The notes beneath the pieces were generated by a model, which saw only the letters and a program-made list of their open reading frames with translations, searched no databases and was not told the origin of the DNA. DNA of 64,000 nucleotides from Arachis hypogaea (taxonomy: Eukaryota > Streptophyta > Magnoliopsida > Fabales > Fabaceae). The stretch covers positions 78,562,445-78,626,444 of the forward strand of contig NC_092051.1 of the NCBI RefSeq assembly GCF_003086295.3. Reading direction: 5' to 3'. Below are positions 21,901-33,871 of this stretch, one piece after another. Both the position numbers and the translations under genes were made by a program. How positions within the stretch are numbered: the first letter of the stretch is position 1; each line of letters opens with the position of its first letter.

Positions 21901-24290
21901 TTCATTTTAAATTTCATGTCAATATCCTATTTAACCAAGTAGATATGTTGAAAAGAGTATGGATAACTCACTGGATTTTGGAAACCGAATTCTAAAAGGC
22001 CTGGCTGTGTTTCTCACTTCATAACTTTTTCATATGAGATGGTATTAATCTGAAATTTGATTCAATAAAAAGCTAAAAGAGTCTTTTTTGAGGTCGTGAA
22101 TTTTGAAGGGCATTGGGTGAAAACTGGATTTTTAAGGAATTTGTCAAACTTACTACTTGCTGCTGTTTTTCTGCATTTTCTTAGGAAACAATAACAGAAT
22201 TTTAAGAGAGATGGTACAAGTTTTTATTGTGACCAAATTACCTCAACACCAAGTTTCTTGGAATACTAGTTTATTGAGTTTAATTTCGAAAGAATCCTAT
22301 GATAAGTGAAAGTTAGTTACGAATTGATGAGGTGAAAGTTGAATTGATGGGTTATGTGGGAATTGTGGGCTATGACCGAACTGTTGGCTATTGTAAATTG
22401 TGAATTTTATGACTGATTTGAGAACCTCTTATTTGGTAGTTGTTGAGGAAAGGGGGAGACTTGTTGAGAAAGAGGGAACCCGTAAGGGTGGCTAAGTCCG
22501 AGTTTTAGGGGAGGTGCTGCCGAAATTTTATAAAATTTGAGGTTTTATTTGAGAAGTTATTTTAGAAGATTTGGACTTGAAAAATGATTATTTAAGTTTT
22601 ATTTGATTACTTCTAATGAGAGGTTATGTTTTGAAAGGTGTTTAATGAAATTAAAATAAATGATTTTCTTCAGTCTTTCGCTAGAGGACTAAACTGAAAA
22701 ATAGTTTTAAAGTTGGCTTGACTCAAGGTTGCTAAAGCAGAGATTATGAACTGAATTGATGATTGAGATTTTTGCGAACGAATGCTTGAGAAAGTTAAGA
22801 AAGGTTTAAGAAAATATGTTAAGGATTCAAAGGGAAAACAGAATGGGGAACTGATATATGGATTGTTTAGTTTTAGAAAGGAAAATGAAAAGTGATAAAA
22901 TACGGGAAAACTCCACGAACTGTTAGTTGTTTAACTACGGGGAAAATCCATGAATTGATAATTAGTAAAATTCGGGAAGTACCCACGAATTGAATGATCA
23001 TTGATCTAGGGGAAAACCTATAGATTGTTATTTGGTTTATATGCAGGAAAAACCCACGGACTGATAATCATTGATTACGGGAATAACCCATGAATTGTTG
23101 TATGTTGATCTCGGGTATAGCCCATGAACTGAAGATCATTGTTTGCTGTGTATTGATCTCGGGTATAACCCACGAACTGAAGATCGCTATGTTATTGTGT
23201 ATTGATCTCGGGTATAACCCACGAACTGAAGATCTCTGTTTTGTTTGTGAAATGATCTCGGGGACGCCCACGAACTGAGGATCACTGTTTCCCCTTGTGC
23301 GTATATTATGGGGTCGGGCTTTGCGCCGACTGCCGGTAGTCACGAAGGAGCGGTATTCTTACCACCGACACATATGCACTAAGGACACAAAGGGAAGCCA
23401 TATCTAGGACTTGTTCCTAGGTAATGTCGGGCTGTAGGGTGTAAACCGACACGTGAGCTCATGGCCTGCTTAGGGCAGACATGCATCATATTGGTTGTGC
23501 ATTTGCATTTGATTGTGCTTGCTTATATTACTTCTCTGTGATTGTGTTGTTTGTTTTATTGTGATTTGTTTACGTGTTTAATTGAGTTTCTTGCTTGTGC
23601 TAGTAGTCTGTGAATGTATAGAGATGATTGATAACTGTTTGTTGTGACTGAGAATCAATTATGTGGCTGAAAGATATTTAATATGTCAATTTTTGTGATT
23701 GAGATCTGTTTTGGGTTTAGGGATCTAAAGAAAGTAACTATTTATCTAAAGTAAGATTAAAAAGTATTTCAAAAGGTTTGACTAAGATGGTTTATTAAGC
23801 AAAGTTAATTATTTGCATGTTAATCATTACTTTTACGGCATTCCCATTCCCTACTGAGAACGTGTGGTTTGTTCTCACCCCAAAATCTTCCACCCTTTCA
23901 GTGACACAGGTTTGAAGATTCAGTTTGAAGCTGCGGGCGATTCTAGAATTTACTTACAAGTTAAGTTTATGACTTGAGTTTCTTTCATAGAATTTCCTCG
24001 CCCTTACTGCTTAAGGTTTTATTTTATGCAGAGGGATAGGAGTTGTACCTGAATTTTATTTAAATTCTTTTGTATAATATTACTATTATTAATAATTATG
24101 TGATTATTATTACTTGGTGATGTTTGCTATATGATTTTAATTAATAAAAACAAAAATTTCTGATATTTTTACTAAAATTGAATCACGATATCGAACTAAA
24201 GGCTTAATAGTAAATAGTTAATAAGGAAAACAGGTCAGTAAGGCCTTACTTTTGGTACGATCATGACGTATTGAAAGTTGGGTCATTACA
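18999..24290 (+). mobile_element. Solo LTR, 5.3 kb, TSD ATTTC
   Basis: Begins TGTAACAACCCTAG and ends GGGTCATTACA, flanked on both sides by ATTTC (18994-18998 and 24291-24295). Its ends resemble those of the surrounding LTR but in the opposite orientation, so it is a related family. No PBS, PPT, gag or pol and no internal direct repeat of the ends was found, so I read it as one long LTR. A GC-rich stretch (19680-20280) with R/S/P-rich frames on both strands looks like a promoter or leader region and not a gene. The rest is T/G-rich and non-coding. Confidence 0.8.
22900..23290. repeat. Tandem repeats in the solo LTR
   Basis: Units of about 35 to 60 bp built on GATCTCGGGTATAACCCACG then AACTGAAGATC, three or four good copies (23105-23280), preceded by looser versions (TACGGGAAAACTCCACGAA, CTAGGGGAAAACCTATAG). 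GGGT-ATA-ACCC forms a short hairpin in each unit. Confidence 0.8.
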
Positions 24291-25601
24291 ATTTCAACAC
24301 AAATTGAACCTCAATTTAAGCTTAGGGTTTCGTTTTTCCAGCTGCCCAAGAACATGAACTTTAAAGCTTGAATTTTATCAAATTTCATCAAAATTTCACC
24401 AAATTTTCACCAAGAATCAATCATATATGCAACCAATTTTTAGCACAGCCAATTTATACAACATTCACACAACTCAAACACAAATAATCAAGATTAATTT
24501 CATGACACCCTACCTGGTTTTGCTGCTCCTAATTCAGTTAGACTTTCAGGTGGTCCTTTAGCACTTTTTCCTCCTAAATCACATCAAGAACAACTTTAAA
24601 TCCAAAAACTCTCAACTGACCAAATCTCACTCAGTATGTTAGGAAGAGATATCTCACCTTAGACTTGCTGGAAATTCACATTTCTTGGCCCTCAAGTCAA
24701 GTTAAGCATGATTCCTAAGGAAGAATATCAAGAAAACACATGTTTTGCATGGTTTTCCTTGAAAACCGAATTGAAATGGGAGAGAGACAGCCATCTCACC
24801 TTATTTCCATCCTTGATAAGTTACATGGTTATGTAGAGGAAGAAGAGAGGATCATTTTGGTGAAATCGGAGTTTTGATTTGAGTTAGTTCAGAAGAAATC
24901 AAGCTTTGAAGATTAAGTGTTCATGAAAGTTTCTCTCTTTTCTCTCTTGTTATTTTCGGCCAAAATGATGAAATGAGACAGCCTTGGAGGTCTTGGGGGT
25001 GTAAGGTGAGTTGTGATTGGTTGGCTTGGAGGTGGGTTAAAATAATATTAAAATATCTCAGGTGTATAACTACTAAAACTAGGTGTATCGGAACACTTAT
25101 AAAAACATCTCTAAAAATTATTTTCTGAGCTACTAGCATAAATGACACTAGTAACATATTTATTATGGGAATAAAACATGTATGATGAGGCCTTAGCATT
25201 GCTAAAGTCATCAGAGAGTGCTGGTGCTAAGCTGCACCAGTAAACCGTAAACCCGGTTAAACCGATTTTCTGTTTTTAACTAAAACAGACCAGGTAACCT
25301 TATAATATCATTCAAGCATTTTCTAATACTAATATAATCATGAATCAAGTCCGGTTCATCAAACAGAGACTATTTACGAAAATCAGAATCAAAACTGCCA
25401 ACCGATACGGTTCAAAAACTAGGTTCTTCGTGACCGCGTTATCGAGCTTGCCTCGGAAGAGGTTCTAGCTTAAGGATGACATAATGACAATGAGGATTGA
25501 GATACTTGTTGATAAAAAAGAGGTATTCCCTTTACTGATCTTCTGGCGAAATCCGTGCCTTCGGAAAAGATCTCGCATACTCGAAAATCAGGGTTGTTAC
25601 A

Positions 25602-26051
25602 TTCTACCATCCTAAAAGAAAATTTTGCCCTCAAAATTTCAGCCGCATGCAAGAATCCATCTTCAAGAAGTCTATTTCCTTCAAGCCATCCTGACGAAGA
25701 GATTGGATCGTACCTTACAGCATCTAAATATCACATAGCCATGGCCATGGAGATCATAACAACTATAAGAATAGTTGTGCCTCTCATGAATTTGTCGTTC
25801 GGAACTCGATTAAACCATGCCTATCATAGTCATTGAGGTCTTATCCGCACCAAACAATCAATATTAAGGTGATCAGTCTTAATATCTCAAGCTAGACACG
25901 AACATTCCCAAAATGAGCACTCATAGACATTCATGCCAAATGTATCTTGAAGATACCCTAATAGCATAGGACACACAAGCAGAGTATGCAATGAAGCATA
26001 GTCAGTCCACTCCCCAGGCTCTACTGGGAACGAACTACTCTGATACCAAAT
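25602..26051 (-). other. Internal remnant with PBS
   Basis: The whole internal region left between the two LTRs, 450 bp. No coding similarity seen. Minus-strand PBS TGGTATCAGAGTAG at 26048-26035, three bases from the 5' LTR end (TATA in place of the expected TACA). The other end, next to the 3' LTR, reads AGGATGGTAGAA on the minus strand. The short plus-strand frame at 25555-25836 spans the LTR boundary and is not a gene. Confidence 0.7.
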
Positions 26052-28650
26052 TATAACGACCCAATTTCTGGTACGTCATGATCATACTAGAAACTGAGCG
26101 CTACCAACTTGTCTACCTAATTATTATCTATTATTTATTATATGAGCCTTATTCGTTGTTAAAAGCGTAGTTATTTTATGAGGTATTTTTTTTAAAAAAA
26201 ATGTTTGGATTAGCAAACAGTATCATTCATAATCAATTCACAACAGATAATATATAAAACAATTATAAACAACCACACATAAATACATCACAAGCAGTTG
26301 ACAATATTCGGTGATCCAGCCTTTATTAGAGTATAGACTTTTAGTTAGAACACCCCTAGACATAGCTAGATAATAACTATATACAGATATACATACAACA
26401 TCCCAGGTCCTGACCTGTTCAAGAAGTCCCTAAGCTGGCACCCAGGCTAGCCTAGACTCTATACTCACCTAGTCCCTCTAAACTACTAAAGCGAGGGAAA
26501 GTACGTTCTAGGTCTTCAAAACTCAAGTCAGGTGGATCGTCATCAAAAGGTGGAAGGTCGTCTACTAATCCTCTGCACGATCATATGTCATCAAAGAGCG
26601 TCTCTCAAGTACTTCATCGAGTGGCCACATAACAGAAACATCGTACGGAGGACTTAGGTTAAAGTTTGTAGATAAGCAAGGTGCAGACGTTGGCTGGTCT
26701 CACAGTATATACATATAAACAGAAACGGAGTTCACTCTAGACTCAGCAGACTACCTAGAGCGGAATCCTTTTTGCGAACGGTCGTCAATGAACTACGGAA
26801 GGGTACTCATGCTTCCATCTGAAGGGGGAAGGGAGAGAGAAGGGGTAAGAACTGGGGAGTTCTTAGTAGGGTCGGGGTTATTAGTTAAGTTCATTAATTT
26901 GGGGTCGATTAGCAGACAAATAACATAATATAGCGAAGCAGTAAATAGAAAATAAAGATAGAAAGATAAAGTAGAGACAACAGAAAGCAGAACACAAACA
27001 AAAGAGTACAAGAAAATAAAACACAGAAATAGCATGCAAGCAGACAAACATAAAGAAATAGACCACACTCAGAAAGGAATGCAACAGAGAATGATGTGCA
27101 GACAAGAATGATGCATGTCTAGTCCTAGTGCAGGTAATGAGCTCATCTGTCGGTTACTAACCCGCTCCCGACGTTATCCAGCAACCTCTATCTGGATAAG
27201 GCTTTCCTATTGGCTATACCCCTGTGTACAGGAAATAACCCCTCTGCCACCACAGGGTCCACTGCACGCAGGAAATAACACATCTGCCACTGCAGGGATG
27301 TATGCCGACACACCTTCTGTATACAGGAAATAACCCCTCTGCCACTACAGAAATGGAACAGGTGGTCACGGTACTTCTATAGCAGGAAATAACCCCTCTG
27401 CCTTACAGAAATAAAATATGGATCTGTACCGTAGGAAAGCGTTCTCAGTGGTTGCACCACTATCTATCTGATTGCCTTCACGCAGTAGATCATCATACAA
27501 GTTTATCCGGCGTTGCCTTAGCGCAACAAATGAATAAACACATCTCTTGGGCCTACAGAAATAGCACTCCCGTAAGTGAACTTTGGCTTACAGGGATAGT
27601 CTAAACACAACACAACAACTTTCTGTAGGTGAACTTCGGCCTACAGAAATAACACCTCTGTAAGTGAACTTCAGCTTACAGAAATGGTGCCCCTGTAAGT
27701 GAACTTTGGCTTACAGGTATCACAACTCTCTGTAGGTGAACTTCGGCCTACGGGAGCAACACCCTGAGATACACAATTGATATTCACTGCAGGTGAACTT
27801 CGGCCTACAGGAATAACAACTCACTGTAGTTGAACTTGGGCCTACAGGTCCTCTAGGGCCAATGGAAAAGCAGCAGATGAACATCCAACAGAACATTATG
27901 CTACAAGGCTTAACTCTTTATTCTTATACTCTTCTCTTTATATCTCTTTACTCTGTTCTGGTTTCTCTTTCTTCTGTATCTCTTTACTCTGTTTTAATTA
28001 CTCTGTTATCTGTATCCCTTTTCTCTTCTCTGATTACTCTTTTCATCTGTATCTATATTATTCTTTTTCTCTTTATCTCTTTACTTTACTCTGGTTACTC
28101 TATTTTCTGTGTTTCTCTACTCTGCTCTAATTTCTCTGTTTAAAGTATGTATTTAAAGCTTATGTAAATTTCGGTATGAATAGTTAGTCTGTCCCAAGTA
28201 TAGGTTCATTAAGTCTATACTGAAACAGTTTAACTTTTCATATAATACCTAACCCAGTCGCAACTCAAGTACTAACTAAGTTGCCCTAGTTCGTTCACTA
28301 GTCTCTGTCTATTTTTTTGTCATTAAAATTTTACAGACTTTTTCTTTGGTTTTTATCTCTTCTTTAACTTTTTATCTTTCCTTTATCTTTGCCTTACTAA
28401 TATGTTTTTACCACTTTCTAAGTCTTTTATGAAGGTAATTATGAGATTCTACGCTTAAAGTTGTCTTTCTAAAGCTTTTACAGAAAACTGCCTTTTCCGC
28501 ATTATTTTATTATTTTTATTAAAATATTATTTTTAATTAAATATTATTATTTAATATTTTATTATTTTTTATTATTTTATCATTAAATTTTCGAAAATTA
28601 ACTTACTTTTACTTTTAACCTTTTAAATTCACTTTTTACCACCCGTAACC
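26052..28650 (-). repeat. 5' LTR, truncated at its start
   Basis: Copy of 16149-18742. Its upstream part (minus-strand 5' end) is missing: at 28646-28650 the sequence switches to FIDEL-like RT within GTAAC, a 5-base word shared by both partners. Contains the same hairpin tracts. Confidence 0.88.
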
Positions 28651-29232
28651 TGAATAACCATCCAAAAAGCAGTAATATTCATGACCTGCTAGTCTCTCTA
28701 GCATCTGGTCTATGAATGGTAAAGGAAAGTGATCCTTTCGGGTGACTGTATTGAGCCTTCTATAGTCAATACACATATGCCACCCTGTAACTGTTCTTGT
28801 AGGAACCAGTTCATTCTTTTCATTATGAACCACTGTCATGCCTCCCTTCTTGGGGACAACTTGGACGGGGCTTACCCAGGGGCTATCAGAAATAGGATAA
28901 ATAATCCCAGCCTCTAGTAACTTAGTGACCTCTTTCTGCACCACTTCCTTCATGGCTGGATTTAGCCGCCTCTGTGGTTGAACCACTGGCTTGGCATCAT
29001 CCTCCAATAGGATTTTGTGCATGCATCTTGCTGGGCTAATGCCCTTAAGGTCACTTATGGACCACCCAAGAGCTGTCTTGTGTGTCCTTAGTACCTGAAT
29101 TAGTGCTTTCTCTTCCTGTGGATTTAAAGTAGAGCTTATGATCACTGGAAAAGTGTCACCCTCTCCCAGAAATGCATATTTCAAGGATGGTGGTAGTGGT
29201 TTGAGTTCGGGTTTAGGAGGTTTCTCCTTTTC
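28651..29232 (-). pseudogene. pol: Reverse transcriptase, N-terminal fragment
   Basis: Open from about 29184 for about 180 codons: MKYAFLGEGDTFPVIISS, LNPAMKEVVQKEVTKLLEAG, SDSPWVSPVQVVPKKGG, MCIDYRRLNTVTRKDHFPLP, FLDGYSGY. It ends exactly at the junction with the LTR of the neighbouring element, before the catalytic MDD block, so no active enzyme could result. A TAG at about 29233-29235 separates it from the protease frame. Confidence 0.9.
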
Positions 29233-30258
29233 CTAAGGGATTTTCAGAGGTTCTTTTATTTCCTCTGATTCCTCCAGATTAGGCTGAACATCTTTAAAGA
29301 TGTCCTCTATCTCTGATTCAAGACTTTCAGTCATATTGACCTCTTCCACCAGGGAGTCAATAATATCAACGCTCATGCAGTCATTTGACGTGTCTGGATG
29401 CTGCATAGCTTTGACAACATTTAACTTGAACTCATCCTCATTGAATCTCAGGGTCACTTCCCCTTTCTGGACATCAATGAGAGTTCGTCCAGTTGCTAGC
29501 AAAGGTCTTCCTAGAATCAGAGTTGCACTCTTGTGCTCCTCCATTTCCAGCACTACAAAGTCAGTGGGAAAGGCAAATGGCCAAACCTTGACAATCATGT
29601 CCTCAATTATGCCTGATGGGTATTTAATGGAGCCATCAGCAAGTTGAAGACATATCCGGGTTGGTTTGACCTCTTCAGTCAAGCCAAGCTTTCTGATGGT
29701 GGATGCAGGTATTAGATTGATACTTGCTCCAAGGTCACATAGAGCTGTCTTAGTACAAGTAACCTCTATTGTGCATGGTATCATAAAGCTCCCTGGATCT
29801 TGAAGCTTCTCTGGTAAGCTTTTTAGAATGACTGCACTGCATTCTTCAGTGAGAAACACTCTTTCAGTTTCTCTCCAATCCTTCTTATGACTTAAGATCT
29901 CTTTCATGAACTTAGCATAAGAGGGTATTTGCTCAAGTGCCTCTACAAACGGGATCTTTATTTCAAGAGTCCTGAGATAGTCTGCAAAGTGGGCAAATTG
30001 TTTATCCTGTTCCGCTTGGCGAAGCTTCTGAGGATAAGGCATCTTGGCTTTATATTCTTCAACCTTAGTTGCTGCAGGTTTATTCCCTATAGAAGTGGTT
30101 GGAGAAGCTTTCTTAGAGGGGTTACTATCAGAACTTGCAGGTGTCTGATTCCTCATAGGCGTTTGAACGCCAGGATTGGGTGCTGGATGGGCGTTTAACG
30201 CCAGGTTCCCACCCTTTTCTGGCGTTTGAACGCCAGAGTTATTCCTCTTTTCTGGCAT
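29233..30258 (-). pseudogene. pro: Gag linker and aspartic protease
   Basis: A 341-codon frame. The N-terminal part translates the palindromic cassette (NSGVQTPEKGG, NPGVQTPMRN). A conserved pre-protease region follows (KMPYPQKLRQAEQDKQFAHF, PSYAKFMKEIL). The protease block is TALCDLGASINLIPAS with the catalytic Asp in DLG, then LILGRPLLATG. The frame is shifted relative to the gag frame upstream. The protease itself looks intact. Confidence 0.85.
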
Positions 30259-30268
30259 TTGAATGCCA
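30158..30268. repeat. Palindromic cassette inside the coding region
   Basis: Four short palindromes: GGCGTTTGAACGCC (30158-30171), GGCGTTTAACGCC (30190-30202), TGGCGTTTGAACGCCA (30220-30235) and TGGCATTTGAATGCCA (30253-30268). The same core occurs in the FIDEL-like LTR (13724-13736). The last unit differs from the third by one change in each arm, and they still pair. Confidence 0.9.
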
Positions 30269-31295
30269 GAGTTATTCCTCTCTGGGCTCTTGATGTCCTC
30301 AGAGGGATTTTGGGCAATGGTTGGTCATCCTCTGTCATTTGTTCCTTTCTTGACTTTTTGCTACTTTGAGCTGAGTTATTCAATGTCTTCCCGCTCCTTA
30401 GTTGGACAGCTTGGCATTCTTCTGTTATCTGTTTAGATAGCTGCTGTCTTGTCTGATTCAATTGTTCTTCTATATTCTTGTTAGCATTTTTAGTGTCTTG
30501 GAGCATCTCTTTGAATTCTGCTAATTGTTTTGTCATAAGGAGTAATTGTTGATTAAGTTCAATAATCTGTTCTTGAGGATTGGGATAAGTAGTTATTGCC
30601 ATAGCCTCTTCTTTTATGGAGGACTCACTGTTTGAGTACAGATGTTGATTTCTAGCAACTATATCTATGAGCTCTTGAGCTTCTTCAATTGTTTTTCTCA
30701 TGTGTATAGATCCACCAGCTGAGTGGTCTAGGGACATCTGAGCTTTTTCTGTAAGCCCATAGTAGAAGATGTCTAACTGTACCTACTCTGAAAACATTTC
30801 ACAGGGGCATTTTCTCAGCATCCCTCTGTACCTCTCCCAGGCATTATAAAGGGATTCATGATCCTCTTGTTTAAAGCCTTGGATGTCCATCCTTAGCTGT
30901 GTCATCCTTCTTGGAGGGTAAAATTGATTCAGGAATTTGACTGTTAATTGTCTCCATGTTTTTATGCTTGATGTGGGTTGGTTATTTAACCCCCTCTTAG
31001 CTTGATCTTTTACAGCAAATGGAAACAATAATAATCTGTAGACATCCTGATCCACTTCTTTATCACGTACTGTGTCAGCAATTTGTAAGAACTGTGCCAG
31101 AAACTCAGTAGGTTCTTCCTGTAGAAGACCGGAATACTGGCAATTTTGCTGCACCATGATAATGAGCTGAGGATTTAGCTCAAAGCTACTAGCTTTGATG
31201 GGAGGTATATAGATGCTACTCCCATATGCAGCTGTAATGGGGTTAGCATATGACCCCAGAGTCCTTCTGGACTGTTCACTTCCACTTAGGTCCAT
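30259..31295 (-). pseudogene. gag: Gag of the FIDEL-like element
   Basis: Starts ATG 31295 (MDLSGSEQSRRTLGSYANP). Retrotrans_gag region: LNPQLIIMVQQNCQYSG, YRLLLFPFAVKDQAK, FLNQFYPPRRMTQL, YNAWERYRGMLRKCP. TAG at 30783-30785 stands where related copies have Trp; the same frame resumes (MSLDHSAGGSIHMRKTIEEA) to 30195, with a coiled-coil stretch (LNQQLLLMTKQLAEFKEML) and QAVQLRSGKTL. The frame then changes within the palindromic cassette. Broken by one nonsense codon and one frameshift. Confidence 0.88.
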
Positions 31296-32314
31296 GATGG
31301 AGAAAGGGAGATGATGTGGATTACAAATAAAATATATTTTTGCTTTTATTTTATTTTAATTAAAATTAACCGAATAAAATAAAGTAAAATAAATGCAAAA
31401 TAAAATAATGTTTCGAAAACAAAAAGGGAATAAAATAAAATAAAAGCAAATTAAAAACTAAATTGATTAATTAATTAAAAAGATTTTGAAATTAGCAATT
31501 AAAAAGATATGATTGAAAATTATTTTGAAAAAGATATGATTGAGAAGATATGATTGCAATTTATTAAAAAAAGATATGATTGAAAATTATTTTGAAAAAG
31601 ATATGATTGAGAAGATATGATTGCAATTTAAAAAGAAAAGATATGATTGAAAATTATTTTGAAAAAGATATGATTGAGAAGATATGATTGAAGAAATTAA
31701 AGCGATTTGATTTTTGAAAAAGATTTGAAAAGATCAATTTTTGAAATTAGAATATTGACTTGACTAAAGAAAAAGATATGATTTTGAAAATCTTTGACTA
31801 AATTAATGCAAAATTTCGAAATTTATAAGTAAAATAAGGAAAGGATATTTTTTTGATTTTTGAATTTTAATGCGGAAAGAGAAAAACAACAAAATGACAC
31901 TAAACTTAGAAATTTTAGATCAAAACACAGAGAACAAACAAGAAAGCTTTGAATGTCAAGATGAACACCAAGAACACTTTGAAGATCAAGATGAACACCA
32001 AGAACAAATTTCTGAAAAATTTTTAAGTAAATAAAAGCACAAAAACACCAAACTTAAAATTTTTAGAAAATCAAACACAACTTTTCGAAAATTTAAAGGA
32101 AAAACACAAAGAAGACACCAAACCTAGAATTTTGAAGATCAAGAAAGAACTAAAGACATGTAATTTCGAAAAATTAAAAGAAAATAAAATCATGCAATTG
32201 ACACCAAACTTAAAATATAAAACTAAACTCAAATAAAAGACTCTAAACCAACAAAAATAATTTATTCCTAATCTAAGCAACAAGATAAACCGTCAGTTGT
32301 CCAAACTTGAACAA
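31296..32314 (-). other. Leader between PBS and gag
   Basis: AT-rich, non-coding. At about 31490-31720 is an imperfect tandem repeat of about 65 bp containing GATATGATTG many times. On the minus strand the TAAGTTTGGTGTC-like motif occurs several times (plus-strand forms near 31900, 32045, 32117, 32200). Confidence 0.75.
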
Positions 32315-32332
32315 TCTCCGGCAACGGCGCCA
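32315..32332 (-). other. Primer binding site, tRNA-Asp type
   Basis: Minus strand TGGCGCCGTTGCCGGAGA, six bases from the LTR end. One base differs from the PBS at 3728. It fixes the orientation of the FIDEL-like LTRs. Confidence 0.85.
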
Positions 32333-32338
32333 AAAACT

Positions 32339-33871
32339 TGGTGCATGAAATTACAATCACACTTTTGCAACTCCGCACAACTAACCAGCAGGTGCACTGG
32401 GTCGTCCAAGTAATACCTTACGTGAGTAAGGGTCGATCCCACGGAGATTGTCGGCTTGAAGCAAGCTATGGTTATCTTGTAACTCTTAGTCAGGATATCA
32501 ATAATTCTCAGATTTAATTGCAAAAAGTAAAAGAACATGAAATAAATACTTGTTATGCAGTAATGAAGAACAGGCTGAGGCTTTGGAGATGCTTTGTCTT
32601 CTGAATCTCTGCTTTCCTACTATCTTCTTCTTTATGCACGCAAGGCTCCTTCCATGACAAGCTTTAGGTTGGGCATCACCGTTGTCAATGGCTACTTCTC
32701 GTCCTCTCAGTGAAAACATTCCAAATGCGCTGTCACCGCACGGCTAATCATCTGTCGGTTCTCGATCATGCTGGAATAGGATCCATTGATCCTTTTGCGT
32801 CTGTCACACGCCCAACAATCGCGAGTTTGAAGCTCGTCACAGCCATCCCTTCCCAGATCCTACTAAGAATACCACAGACAAGGTTTAGACATTCCGGATC
32901 TCAGGAATGGCTGCCAATAATTCTCGCTTATACCACGAAGACTCTGATCTGAATGATGAGGCTAAGAGATATGCATTCAATCTAAGGTAGAATGGAGGTG
33001 GTTGTCAGGCACGCGTTCATAGGTGAGAATGATGATGAGTGTCATGGATCATCACATTCATCAGGTTGAAGTGCGAATGAATATCTTAGAATAGAAGCAA
33101 GCGTGATAGAATGGAAAACAGTAGTAATTGCATTAATTCATGAAGAACAGCAGAGCTCCTCACCCCCAACAATGGAGTTTAGAGACTAATGCCGTAGAAG
33201 ATACAATATGAAACGTGTAAAGTGTCATGAGGTACAAGATGAATCACTAAAAGTAGTTTTTATAGTAAACTGGTGACCTAGGGTTACAGAAAATGAGTAA
33301 GCTAAGGTGTTTAATGTAAAAAGCCACTTACGGGGCCCACTTGGTGTGTGCTTGGGCTGAGCATTGAAGCTTTCATGTGTAGAGACTTTTCTTGGAGTTA
33401 AATGCCAGCTTTTGTGCCAGTTTGGGCGTTTAACTCCAGTTTTTATGCCAGTTCCGGCGTTAAACACCAGAATTCTTGAGCTGACTTGGAACGCCTTTTT
33501 GGACCATCAAATCTCAGGCAAAGTATGAACTATTATATATTGCTGGAAAGCCCAGGATGTCGACTTTCCAACGCAATTGAGAGTGCGCCAATTGGATATC
33601 TGTAGCTCCAGAAAATCCACTTTGAGTGCAGGGAGGTCAGAATCCAACAACATCTGCAGTCCTTTTTCAGCCTCTGAATCAGATTTTTGCTCAGGTCCCT
33701 AATTTCAGCCAAAAAATACCTGAAATCACAAAAAAACACACAAACTCATAGTAAAGTCCAAAAAAGTGAATTTTAAATAAAATCTAATAAAAGTATAATA
33801 AAAACTAATTAAAATATACTAAAAACATACTAAAAATAATGTCAAAAAGCGTATAAATTATCTGCTCATCA
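32339..33871 (-). repeat. 5' LTR of the FIDEL-like element
   Basis: 1,533 bp, plus-strand ends TGGTGCATG and GCTCATCA. Uninterrupted copy of the solo LTR at 550-14139. Followed by CTCTG. Frames such as 32710-32952 are duplicated in the other LTR and are not genes. Confidence 0.93.

Larger units (their letters stand above)
16149..25601 (-). repeat. 3' LTR of that element, split by a solo LTR
   Basis: 16149-18998 plus 24296-25601, interrupted by 18999-24290. The first 2.6 kb is nearly the same as 26052-28650. It includes two hairpin or tandem-repeat tracts, an AT-rich low-complexity stretch (18590-18680), and on the other side of the insertion a gene-like but non-coding region. Frames such as 17212-17430 and 17949-18230 also occur in the second LTR and only reflect the repeats. 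Confidence 0.85.
16149..28650 (-). mobile_element. LTR element with almost no internal region, minus strand
   Basis: On the minus strand the order is 5' LTR 28650-26052 (truncated), PBS 26048-26035, internal 26051-25602 (450 bp), then 3' LTR 25601-16149 (4.16 kb once the nested insertion is removed). The 3' LTR begins TGTAACAACCC and ends GGGTCGTTACA. The PBS TGGTATCAGAGTAG fits tRNA-Met. AGGATGGTAGAA just before the 3' LTR is a plausible PPT region. No gag or pol remains. LTR ends of this type suggest a Ty3 chromovirus, but with no coding sequence the superfamily is uncertain. Confidence 0.75.
28649..33871 (-). mobile_element. FIDEL-like Ty3/gypsy element, 5' part
   Basis: On the minus strand: 5' LTR 33871-32339, PBS 32332-32315, leader 32314-31296, gag, protease, then RT, which is cut at 28649. 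RNase H and integrase are absent. The LTR matches the solo LTR at 550-14139. The 33871 end is followed by CTCTG and host gag; the other LTR of this copy is not present next to it. Confidence 0.85.
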
